A stretch of 8,907 bases of DNA. Origin: Spirochaetales bacterium. GTDB lineage: Bacteria; Spirochaetota; Spirochaetia; DTKZ01. The notes under the pieces are model-generated. The model saw only the letters and a list, made by a program, of their open reading frames with translations, ran no database searches and had not been told where the DNA came from. Positions 1 through 5,971 of this stretch are shown piece after piece. Where the stretch lies: NCBI GenBank assembly GCA_031274005.1, contig JAISQU010000176.1:1-8907 (forward strand). Direction: 5' to 3'. Numbering within the stretch: position 1 is the stretch's first letter; each line of letters opens with the position of its first letter. Position numbers and translations under genes: made by a program.

Positions 1-23
1 AATCTCCTTATAATTCGGAATTC

Positions 24-118
24 GGGCACATTTGCGGCGTAAAACGCCGCAAACCGGGCTTTTCGCTCCAATCTTTTGGCTACGCCAAAAGGATTTCCGC
101 TTCAATCCCTTGCGCGCC
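24..118 (-). repeat. Palindromic repeat family A, copy 1
   Basis: Read on the minus strand this stretch has the motif AAGGGATTGAAG, then a variable hairpin, then GCGAAAAGCCCGGTTT and a GC-rich hairpin. The variable hairpin is CTTTTGGC/TAC/GCCAAAAG at 73-91 (plus-strand reading). The second is TTTGCGGCGT/AAA/ACGCCGCAAA at 31-53. The same order of parts occurs on the plus strand at 2061-2156, so this is a dispersed repeat and not unique sequence. The inner stem differs in sequence between the copies while the flanking motifs are kept. Confidence 0.75.
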
Positions 119-271
119 CCGGGGGGGCAAGATATTAAACAGGCTCTAAAATAAAATTTAGCATCCTGCGCGATAGGATTCCCCATAATAACCAGATTAT
201 TACTGACTTTGCCGGTATTACTGCCGCCGCCCCAGATAGTTGCTACGCCAGCCTCTCTAAAACCAAAGCTA

Positions 272-541
272 TCAATTTCTATTTGGGTAAAAGGCCGTAA
301 AAAAAATATCCCCGTAGGGTGTGGGAAAAGTACATTCCGCAACAGTTGTTCCAAAGGAATTTTTACCCATCTTGTGAATATCACTTATAGGCGCTTCCAC
401 GAAGATAAGTACACTCGTATCGAGATAGAACACGACAGTAAAATGCAGAAAAACATATCCACCTATTATTCCCAGCACTATAAGAGTATATTTAATAATA
501 GTCTTTAAGGTCTTTTTGCGTGTTTCGATTTCTTGTTTCAT
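272..541 (-). CDS. Small single-pass membrane protein, apparently frameshifted
   Basis: I do not recognise this 89-residue protein. It has a charged N-terminus (KQEIETRKK), then a hydrophobic segment at about residues 17-40 that should cross the membrane once, then a short soluble tail. AGGA lies about eight bases before the ATG, which supports this start. The first 50 bases overlap the end of the upstream gene. The tail ends soon after a run of eight A (299-306, plus strand). Removing one base from that run would continue the protein as LRPFTQIEIDSFGFREAG and onward, with no stop before the window edge and reading into the repeat at 24-118. The gene therefore looks frameshifted, phase-variable or wrongly read at this run. 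Its place downstream of a PAAR-type spike would suit an immunity or accessory protein, but that is only inference. Confidence 0.5.
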   Translation of the reverse strand: MKQEIETRKKTLKTIIKYTLIVLGIIGGYVFLHFTVVFYLDTSVLIFVEAPISDIHKMGKNSFGTTVAECTFPTPYGDIFFTAFYPNRN

Positions 542-746
542 GATATATTCCTAATTGTATTGGAAAACGGTCGTCCTTAAATTCTATGTGTACCGCAGCC
601 TTTCTTACTGGTGTATCCTGTAATGCTTTAGCTTCAATACAATCCATAAGAATTTCATCAGCAGTGCCGCTCAACGCTGGAAGACGGTCCCGAGCGATTT
701 TTTTATTCTGTACGCAGAGCAATTGTATCCTGTCAGCCTGGGCCAA
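492..746 (-). CDS. Small hypothetical protein downstream of the spike gene
   Basis: This 84-residue soluble protein has no motif I recognise. It has no signal peptide or membrane segment and is rich in charged residues. The only suitable start is TTG at 746, with no clear ribosome binding site. That start overlaps the stop of the spike reading frame (733-735), and the reading frame stays open upstream of it, so it may be a displaced C-terminal part of the spike gene. Its 3' end overlaps the next minus-strand gene by 50 bases. The composition looks like real protein. It may be a small effector, an immunity protein or a remnant; nothing in the sequence decides. Confidence 0.4.
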   Translation of the reverse strand: MAQADRIQLLCVQNKKIARDRLPALSGTADEILMDCIEAKALQDTPVRKAAVHIEFKDDRFPIQLGIYHETRNRNTQKDLKDYY

Positions 747-1687
747 ATCTCGAGGAGATGCTGCCCTTTGTGGCCGCGTTGTGCCCGTTTATCTTCACGT
801 TATCAGACAGATTCTTTGCCAGCTTCCCTATGTACGGATGGGGAAGAGGCACAATGGAAGTCCCCGAGCCTGAGGGTACCACCATCTTGTGTATGTCAAA
901 CCCCATCACCTTATCGCCCTGGGCCGCTATCTGCTTGCCTTCGGTGGCAACGCCCTTTGAGGCGTCCAGCTTGATATTCTTACCCTGGAGTCTTACCTCT
1001 TTGTCACAGCTTATTTTTATGTTCTTCGTGGCGCTCATGTTCAGGCCGCCTTCGCTTGAGATCGACAGCTTTTTCCGCGCCTGAATCCTCAGGTTCTCCG
1101 ATTCCATTTTCAGCTTGCGGCACTTTATCTTTATATCCCCCAACTCGTTGATAAGCTCTATACCCTTCGCACTCATCGCATACCGTATCTGCCCCTTCTT
1201 TGTGGAAATAATGAGGCTCTCTTTACCCGCCTCATCAATAATTTCCAGTCGGTGATTTTTTGTCTGAAGGACAATACTGTCTGCCGCCTTCTCGGTACTG
1301 TGCGCGGGCGGCCGGTGTTTCAAATGACTCTCCTCGCCCTGAAGGGCGAGGTATCGTCGTTCTGCAATGTATGGATTGTATGCGGGGCCATACCCCAACA
1401 AACAAAGCCTTACCGGGTTCAAAACGCCCTAAAGGGCGGGGTATGGACCCGCTTGCGAATCAAAGATATTGCCCAGCACAACAGGCCGGCCCCGGTTAAG
1501 CCACAGAAACACCATAAGAACCTGTGAGCCTATATCCGGCACTATCCACCAGCCCGTATTATCGGTCGCCCCCCTGCCTGACGACGGGAATCCAGGGCGT
1601 TACCACTCCGGGGCCAAGAAGGTCGCAGGCTACCCTCACGCGGCCTTGACACAAGGGGTCGCGGTTATCCGCGAGTGTTCCCGTACA
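733..1687 (-). pseudogene. VgrG-like spike with PAAR-type tip, broken gene
   Basis: In contractile injection systems VgrG/gp5-type spikes sit at the end of the inner tube, and a PAAR tip sharpens them and can carry effectors. Read from the high coordinate down, the sequence gives an OB-fold segment (GTLADNRDPLCQGRVRV, then TPWIPVVRQGG). After a one-base shift at the C run 1569-1574 it gives a segment with WWIVPDIGSQV, GRPVVLGNIF and an in-frame TAG. From 1422 to 733 it stays open: a beta-prism of short alternating strands with many Lys and Ile, then GDKVMGFDIHKMVVPSGSG and PLPHPYIGKLAKNLSDNVKI followed by AATKGS, the signature of PAAR/DUF4150-type tips. The gp27-like N-terminal domain expected before the OB-fold is missing. 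The frameshift, the stop inside a palindromic insert and the missing 5' end make it a pseudogene. The part 733-1422 is still open and might start at TTG 1422. Confidence 0.75.
1332..1452. repeat. Palindromic insert inside the spike gene, IS200/IS605-end-like
   Basis: Two hairpins of the form seen at IS200/IS605 ends lie 73 bases apart: CCTCGCCCT/GA/AGGGCGAGG (1332-1351) and CGCCCT/AA/AGGGCG (1425-1438). The second is enclosed by a longer inverted repeat, 1382-1396 against 1438-1452, which pairs at 14 of 15 positions. Read in the spike frame, the loop of the inner hairpin holds the TAG that stops the gene. No transposase is encoded, so this would be a non-autonomous palindrome-associated element if it is mobile. 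The exact ends cannot be set from one copy. Confidence 0.6.
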
Positions 1688-1805
1688 TAGGAAGGCAGGC
1701 GTCCCGCTCAAACCTTTCATAAAACTCCCGGATACCGTCGGCCCCTTTTCTCGGATCAGGATATTTCTCCAAAAGTTCTTCTATCTCTCTTTGCAGGTTA
1801 AACAT
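1665..1805 (-). CDS. Short helical ORF upstream of the spike remnant
   Basis: This 46-residue ORF starts MFNLQREIEELLEKYPDPRK and is rich in Glu, Arg and Lys with a heptad-like N-terminus, so it should be helical and soluble. I do not recognise it. AAGGAA lies 11 bases before the ATG, a little far. The frame is open further upstream to 1979, but that part reads through the repeat at 1905-2018 and is unlikely to be coding. Its end overlaps the first codons of the OB-fold segment of the spike. It could be a free small gene or a scrap of the lost 5' end of that locus. Confidence 0.35.
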   Translation of the reverse strand: MFNLQREIEELLEKYPDPRKGADGIREFYERFERDACLPMYGNTRG

Positions 1806-1850
1806 AGTTTCATAAATTCCTTGTGCGTAATCAGGATTATCTACCCTTTT

Positions 1851-1859
1851 AGTATAACA
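1851..1859 (-). promoter_or_regulatory. Possible extended -10 promoter
   Basis: On the minus strand the sequence reads TGTTATACT, an extended -10 element (TG, one base, TATACT). It lies about 46 bases upstream of the ATG at 1805. No good -35 is visible at the usual distance. It could drive the short ORF and the spike region. Confidence 0.3.
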
Positions 1860-1904
1860 GATGCTTTCACTCTGCGCTATAGACTCACGGGGACTCCGGG
1901 CGCG

Positions 1905-2018
1905 CCATTTTTTTCCGTACAAAATCACTGAAAGCCCTTGGGCTGCGCCAGGGATTGCAGCATGCCCCGGCAACTGCACGCGAGAGCGTGGTTGTGCCAG
2001 AACCGAGGCCCTAAAAAG
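1905..2018 (+). repeat. Structured repeat R1, copy 1
   Basis: This 114-bp stretch matches, in inverted orientation, 8446-8591, with only a handful of differences outside a 32-base insert in the other copy. It includes the hairpins AGCCC/TT/GGGCT and CACGC/GAGA/GCGTG. It lies between the minus-strand spike region and the pyrG promoter and contains no credible gene. The two copies flank the whole pyrG-lpt-lipoprotein block. Confidence 0.8.
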
Positions 2019-2060
2019 ACTTTAGGCGCATATAAAGGCCAAAAGGCCGAAAAGCCCGTG

Positions 2061-2156
2061 GGGCGTAAGGGATTGAAGGGGCGCGAAGCGGCCGCGCCAG
2101 CGGCGGAACCCCCGAAAAGCCCGGTTTTTTGCGGCTTTGCCGCAAAAAATGCGCCA
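2061..2156 (+). repeat. Palindromic repeat family A, copy 2
   Basis: The order is GGCGTAAGGGATTGAAG, a GC-rich variable hairpin (GGCGCG against CGCGCC), then GAAAAGCCCGGTTTTTT and a perfect hairpin TTTTTTGCGGC/TTT/GCCGCAAAAAA (2125-2149), ending TGCGCC. This matches the minus-strand reading of 24-118. It directly follows repeat R1. The hairpin has T before and A after it, so it is not an ordinary intrinsic terminator on the plus strand. Confidence 0.75.
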
Positions 2157-2198
2157 TTATAACCAGGAAAAAGTAAGCGCTGTTGCCCTGTATTGCCG

Positions 2199-2227
2199 TT
2201 GACACATGGGCAGGGCTTTTGAATAAT
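2199..2227 (+). promoter_or_regulatory. pyrG operon promoter, leaderless start
   Basis: A perfect -35 TTGACA (2199-2204) is followed after 17 bases by AATAAT (2222-2227), one mismatch from the -10 consensus. Transcription should begin near 2233-2235, and the pyrG ATG is at 2236. There is no Shine-Dalgarno sequence before that ATG. The message is therefore expected to be leaderless or to have a leader of only a few bases. Confidence 0.75.
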
Positions 2228-2235
2228 AGATATAC

Positions 2236-3855
2236 ATGAAGAAGTACGTCATTGTCACAGGCGGTGTGTGTTCGAGTTTGGGCAAGGGGGTCGCGGCGTC
2301 TTCGCTGGGCTGCCTTTTGGGAAGCCGGGGTCTGCGGGTGCGGATGATCAAGATTGACCCGTATATCAATGTGGATGCGGGGACTATGAGTCCGTATCAG
2401 CATGGCGAGGTATATGTTACCGACGACGGGGCCGAGACGGACCTTGACCTGGGCAATTACGCGCGTTTTACCCTCTCGCCCCTGTCGCGGGCAAACTCCA
2501 TTACAACAGGGCAGGTCTATCAGGAAGTCATTCAAAAGGAGCGCGAAGGCCAGTATCTGGGCCGGACGGTTCAGGTGATTCCGCATATTACCGACCGCAT
2601 CAAGCAGCGGATTTACGCCATAGGCGACGATACGGACACGGATGTTGTCATTGTCGAGATAGGGGGCACGGTGGGCGATATAGAGTCTATTCCCTTTCTG
2701 GAAGCCGCGCGGCAGATAATCCACGAACTCGGCAAAAAAAACGTGCTGTCGGTTCATTTGACGCTGATTCCGGAGGTTTCGGGGGGAGAACTTAAGACAA
2801 AGCCTACGCAGCATTCGGTAAAGGCCATGCTTGAGATAGGGATTCAGCCGGATGTGCTTCTGTGCCGGGCGCCTCAGTTTATCGAGCCGGAGATGCGGCG
2901 GAAGATCGCGCTTTTTACCAACGTGGAGTTTGAGTCGGTCATTTCGGCCCATGATATCAAAACAACGATTTACGAAATCCCGCTTATCTATCAGCAGCAG
3001 AAACTCGATGAGATTGTCCTGCGAAAACTGGAACTGCCGGTGGGCGCCTCGGATATGAGCGCCTGGCAGAAGATTGTGGACACGCACAGCGGGGCAAAAC
3101 AGCGCGTGCGCATAGCCTTTGTGGGAAAGTATACCGATCTCGCCGATTCGTACAAATCGGTTGACGAGGCCTTGTACCACGGGGGGTTTGCCAACGGCGT
3201 ACGGGTTGAGCTTCTCAAGATTGATTCGGAAAAGCTGGAGAAGCAGGCCAGCCCTGAGGCAGTTTTCGCGGACATAGACGGGATTCTTGTGCCGGGCGGT
3301 TTCGGGTCGCGGGGGATTCTGGGCATGGTGACGGCGGCGAAGTGGGCGCGGGAACACGGGATTCCGTACTTTGGAATTTGTCTGGGTTTGCAGGTGATGG
3401 TTATAGAGTTTGCCCGCAATGTCCTGAAGCTGGAGGACGCGGACAGTACGGAGTTTTCGCCCGCCTGCGGGAATCCTGTAGTTATTCTTCTGGAAGAGCA
3501 GATTGACGTGAAAAATTACGGCGGGACGATGCGTTTGGGGCGCAGCGAGACGCATCTTGTGGACGGCTTTCTGCCGCGCGGGATTTACGGAACCGCGGAG
3601 ATTTTTGAACGTCACCGGCACCGCTACGAGGTTTCCAATAAGTACCGTGAGCGGCTTGAAACCGCGGGCTTCAAAATCGCGGGGCTGACGCCCGACGGCG
3701 AGCTCGTGGAGTGTATGCAGTGGGCAGGCCACCCCTGGGGAATAGGCGTACAGTTTCACCCGGAGTTCCTTTCAAAACCTGTTCAGGCCCATCCCCTGTT
3801 TCAGAGTTTTATCGAGGCGGCAAAAGAAAACGCCGCGGCGAGGGGCGCCGGTTGA
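2236..3855 (+). CDS. pyrG: CTP synthase
   Basis: PyrG makes CTP from UTP, ATP and glutamine in the cytosol, the last step of pyrimidine nucleotide synthesis. The 539 residues match the usual family length. The N-terminal synthetase domain has the ATP-binding motif GGVCSSLGKG (residues 9-18), DPYINVDAGTMSP and EIGGTVGDIESIPF. The C-terminal glutamine amidotransferase domain has GGFGSRG, the nucleophile Cys382 in GICLGLQ, and His508 and Glu510 in FHPEF. The key catalytic residues are all present. The start MKKYVIVTGG aligns with the family N-terminus although no ribosome binding site precedes it, which agrees with a leaderless message. The stop codon overlaps the start of lptC. A very long open frame on the opposite strand is a by-product of codon bias. 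Confidence 0.98.
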   Translation: MKKYVIVTGGVCSSLGKGVAASSLGCLLGSRGLRVRMIKIDPYINVDAGTMSPYQHGEVYVTDDGAETDLDLGNYARFTLSPLSRANSITTGQVYQEVIQKEREGQYLGRTVQVIPHITDRIKQRIYAIGDDTDTDVVIVEIGGTVGDIESIPFLEAARQIIHELGKKNVLSVHLTLIPEVSGGELKTKPTQHSVKAMLEIGIQPDVLLCRAPQFIEPEMRRKIALFTNVEFESVISAHDIKTTIYEIPLIYQQQKLDEIVLRKLELPVGASDMSAWQKIVDTHSGAKQRVRIAFVGKYTDLADSYKSVDEALYHGGFANGVRVELLKIDSEKLEKQASPEAVFADIDGILVPGGFGSRGILGMVTAAKWAREHGIPYFGICLGLQVMVIEFARNVLKLEDADSTEFSPACGNPVVILLEEQIDVKNYGGTMRLGRSETHLVDGFLPRGIYGTAEIFERHRHRYEVSNKYRERLETAGFKIAGLTPDGELVECMQWAGHPWGIGVQFHPEFLSKPVQAHPLFQSFIEAAKENAAARGAG

Positions 3856-4430
3856 GGTATACGGGCGGTTTCTTCCTGTTTTTTCTCGCGGCGCTTTTTT
3901 GCGCGTGCAGTATCAACTACCGCGAAGGGCAGATAGCCGAAGAACTGGAAGAAACGGTTCCGAATATCCGCATGACAGGGCTTCGTCACCGGATGGCGAC
4001 AAAGGACAGGCTTATCATGGAAATGACGGCCCGGAGCTCCGAGAGTTTTGAGGCCGCGAAGAAAATTGTCATTTTCGGGGTGGACTTTTATGAGTATGAC
4101 CAGGACGGGGTTCTGATTGCCGAGGGGCGGGCGGACAGCGTAGTGTATCATACGGATACGAAAAACGCCGAGATCGAGGGAAATATTGAACTTATATCCC
4201 ACAGGGAAAAGGGAAGCATACGTACGCAGCGCCTGTACTGGGATGACGAGCGGCGTTTCCTTGCGGGGGCAGCGGGTGAGGAGACGGAAATTTTTGATGA
4301 AGACGGCTCTCATTTTTCCGGAATGGGTTTTGAGGCGGATATCAAACGGCTTATCATTTCTTTTATGCAGACCGTGGACGGGAATTATGTTGTTGAAGAT
4401 GATGAGGCGGAGAATAAAGGTGAAAATTGA
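3852..4430 (+). CDS. lptC: LptC-like lipid export protein, probable lipoprotein
   Basis: LptC is the inner-membrane-anchored periplasmic link that takes lipopolysaccharide from the LptBFG transporter and passes it to LptA. I chose TTG at 3852: it overlaps the pyrG stop (TTGA), and GAGGGG lies seven bases upstream. This gives 192 residues. The N-terminus is hydrophobic (residues 5-18) and ends LFCACS, so Cys19 or Cys17 may be lipidated, unlike the uncleaved anchor of the Escherichia coli protein. The rest is a run of beta strands of the LptC/OstA type: DFYEYDQDGVLIAEG, then IEGNIEL, SIRTQRLYWDDE and GSHFSGMGFEAD in the usual order. It lies directly before lptA and lptB, which supports the call. 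The substrate in this organism may not be classical lipopolysaccharide. Confidence 0.85.
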   Translation: MRYTGGFFLFFLAALFCACSINYREGQIAEELEETVPNIRMTGLRHRMATKDRLIMEMTARSSESFEAAKKIVIFGVDFYEYDQDGVLIAEGRADSVVYHTDTKNAEIEGNIELISHREKGSIRTQRLYWDDERRFLAGAAGEETEIFDEDGSHFSGMGFEADIKRLIISFMQTVDGNYVVEDDEAENKGEN

Positions 4431-5175
4431 CGGCGCCGCGGCGTTTTTTTCGCTGTGCGCGGTTTGTATTTTGTTTCTGCAGCCCGGCGCGCAGCTCGCA
4501 GCGGACACCTTCCGTTTTACGGGAAACCGCATGTCGACCAGCCTTGCCAAGGGCAAGGAGAGAACCCTTCTGCGGGGAGAGGCCCGCATCGCATCCGACC
4601 AGACTGAGATCACCGCGGACGAAATCGAGATTTACGGCAAGGATTTTCAGTTTGCCGAGTGCCGCGGGAACGTGGTCGCGCGGGACAAGGAAAAGAAACT
4701 GTTTATTACCTGCGACACCCTCCGCTTTGACAGAATCAACAACAACCTTCTTGCCGTGGGAAACGCCTACATGGAAGATGAAGAAAACGAAATCATCATC
4801 CGCGGGCACAGGCTGGAAAACCGTGACAAGGAAGATCTGGTCATCATCCAGATAGGGGGCAGGATTATCAAAAAAGACCTTGCCGCCCGCGCCGAGTTTA
4901 CAACCTACCGCCGCAATACAAACACCCTGGAACTTTCGGGGATGCCCGTCCTTTTCTGGAAAAAAGATGAGTACAGGGCTACCCGCATTGTGATGAATCT
5001 TGACACGGAGGAGATCAGCCTTTTGGGTTCCGTTACGGGAACCATAGTTTCCGAATCAGAGGCCGAACCGGAAACCGCGGCCGATACCGAAGCCGGGGCT
5101 GATACCGAAACCGGGGTTGATACCGAAACCGAAACCGGCGGGGACGGAGAAACCGGGACCGGGGAGGCCGAATGA
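4420..5175 (+). CDS. lptA: LptA/OstA-like periplasmic lipid bridge protein with acidic tail
   Basis: LptA proteins form the periplasmic beta-jellyroll bridge that carries lipopolysaccharide to the outer membrane. I chose GTG at 4420, with GGAG seven bases upstream; it overlaps the lptC stop by 11 bases. ATG at 4402 would add an RRR-rich N-terminus and is the main alternative. A signal peptide runs to about QPGAQLAA, then the OstA-type core follows: LLRGEARI, ITADEIEIYG, ECRGNVVARD, FITCDTLRFD and LLAVGNAYM, repeating strand pairs typical of the family. From about residue 211 a tail of some 41 residues rich in Glu, Thr, Gly and Asp follows, which ordinary LptA lacks. The tail includes three 18-bp DNA repeats. 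The stop overlaps lptB (ATGA). Confidence 0.85.
   Translation: MKIDGAAAFFSLCAVCILFLQPGAQLAADTFRFTGNRMSTSLAKGKERTLLRGEARIASDQTEITADEIEIYGKDFQFAECRGNVVARDKEKKLFITCDTLRFDRINNNLLAVGNAYMEDEENEIIIRGHRLENRDKEDLVIIQIGGRIIKKDLAARAEFTTYRRNTNTLELSGMPVLFWKKDEYRATRIVMNLDTEEISLLGSVTGTIVSESEAEPETAADTEAGADTETGVDTETETGGDGETGTGEAE
5083..5136 (+). repeat. Three 18-bp tandem units in the lptA tail
   Basis: The units are GATACCGAAGCCGGGGCT, GATACCGAAACCGGGGTT and GATACCGAAACCGAAACC, in direct succession and in frame. Each encodes a six-residue unit beginning Asp-Thr-Glu. Copy number could change by slippage without breaking the frame. Confidence 0.85.
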
Positions 5176-5912
5176 GTGATATAATTCTGCGGACTGAAGA
5201 GCTGCGCAAGAGTTTCGGCAGAAAAGAAGTTGTCAAGGGCGTGTCTTTTTCCATGAAGGCCGGCGAAGTCGTGGGGCTTCTGGGGCTGAACGGCGCGGGG
5301 AAGACAACGACTTTCTACATGATTGTGGGCTTCATCAAACCCAACGGCGGAGAAATCTTCCTGAGGGAAGAAAACATGACCCGGCTGCCCATGTATCGCC
5401 GGGCCCTGGCGGGAATATCCTATCTGCCGCAGGAAACCTCGGTTTTTACAAAACTTACGGTGGAGAAAAACATCATGGCGATTCTGGAGACCAGGAAAGA
5501 TCTCAACCCGGAAGAAAAGCGCGAAAAGCTGGAAACGCTGCTGGAAGAGTTCGGCCTCAAGGACAAGCGGTTTCAAAAGGCGATTACTCTGTCCGGCGGG
5601 GAGAGGCGCAGAACCGAAATTGCGCGCTCGCTGGCTATAGAACCAAAGTTTCTTCTTTTGGATGAGCCCTTCGCGGGAATCGATCTCAAAACCGTCGGGG
5701 AACTGAAAAAAATCATTACGCGCCTGTCGGAACAGGGGGTGGGAATCCTGATAACCGACCACAACATCTACGATACCTTTGAGATTACCCGCCGGGCCAT
5801 GATTATGAACCAGGGTATCATCGCTTTTGAGGGAACGCCGCGGGAACTTGCCGACAACCCGGAAGTCCGCCGGATTTTCCTGGGCGAAGACTTCAGGATG
5901 CTGAATCCGTAA
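5172..5912 (+). CDS. lptB: LptB-like export ABC transporter ATPase
   Basis: LptB is the cytosolic ATPase that powers LptF/LptG to pull lipid from the inner membrane. The 246-residue length fits. Walker A is GLNGAGKTT (residues 38-46), the Q-loop is around Gln87 (YLPQETSVFTKLTVEKN), the signature is LSGGERRR (140-147), Walker B is FLLLDEP with Asp164 and Glu165, and the switch His197 lies in ITDHN. LSGGERRRTEIARSLA and DEPFAGIDL are typical of LptB. Start and stop of the neighbours overlap as ATGA, and GGGGAGG just upstream, inside lptA, serves as ribosome binding site. LptF and LptG are not in the window. LivF-type ATPases are similar, but the lptC-lptA context makes LptB the better name. Confidence 0.93.
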   Translation: MSDIILRTEELRKSFGRKEVVKGVSFSMKAGEVVGLLGLNGAGKTTTFYMIVGFIKPNGGEIFLREENMTRLPMYRRALAGISYLPQETSVFTKLTVEKNIMAILETRKDLNPEEKREKLETLLEEFGLKDKRFQKAITLSGGERRRTEIARSLAIEPKFLLLDEPFAGIDLKTVGELKKIITRLSEQGVGILITDHNIYDTFEITRRAMIMNQGIIAFEGTPRELADNPEVRRIFLGEDFRMLNP

Positions 5913-5927
5913 AAAAGAAATTCGGGC

Positions 5928-5941
5928 GCGCGCAAACGCGC
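5928..5941. other. Small GC hairpin between lptB and the lipoprotein gene
   Basis: GCGCG/CAAA/CGCGC forms a five-pair stem in the 59-base gap. There is no following T run, so it is not a good terminator and may only slow or stabilise the transcript. I see no clear promoter in the gap, so the next gene may be read through from the operon. Confidence 0.4.
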
Positions 5942-5971
5942 AAAGGGCAGAAGTACAACGGAGGTTTATTT

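Noticed and set aside
1469..1690. Plus-strand open frame opposite the OB-fold segment
   Set aside because: The minus-strand translation matches a VgrG-type OB-fold, so the plus frame is a shadow.
1866..1979. N-terminal extension of the 46-residue ORF to 1979
   Set aside because: The extension translates repeat R1, and a similar peptide appears at the other R1 copy only because of DNA identity.
2061..2085. GGGATTGAAG resembling the end of some CRISPR repeats
   Set aside because: There is no array of evenly spaced copies. The motif belongs to a palindromic dispersed repeat.
2125..2149. Perfect hairpin before pyrG as an intrinsic terminator
   Set aside because: T residues precede and A residues follow the stem on both strands, so the required 3' T run after a GC stem is absent, and the same shape occurs in the other repeat copy.
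2011..3759. A 582-codon open frame on the minus strand opposite pyrG
   Set aside because: It is the mirror of a well-conserved pyrG with strong codon bias. Its translation is rich in Arg, His and Pro without any domain pattern.
3801..4613. Long minus-strand open frame opposite lptC and lptA
   Set aside because: It lies wholly over recognised genes and has no family-like features.
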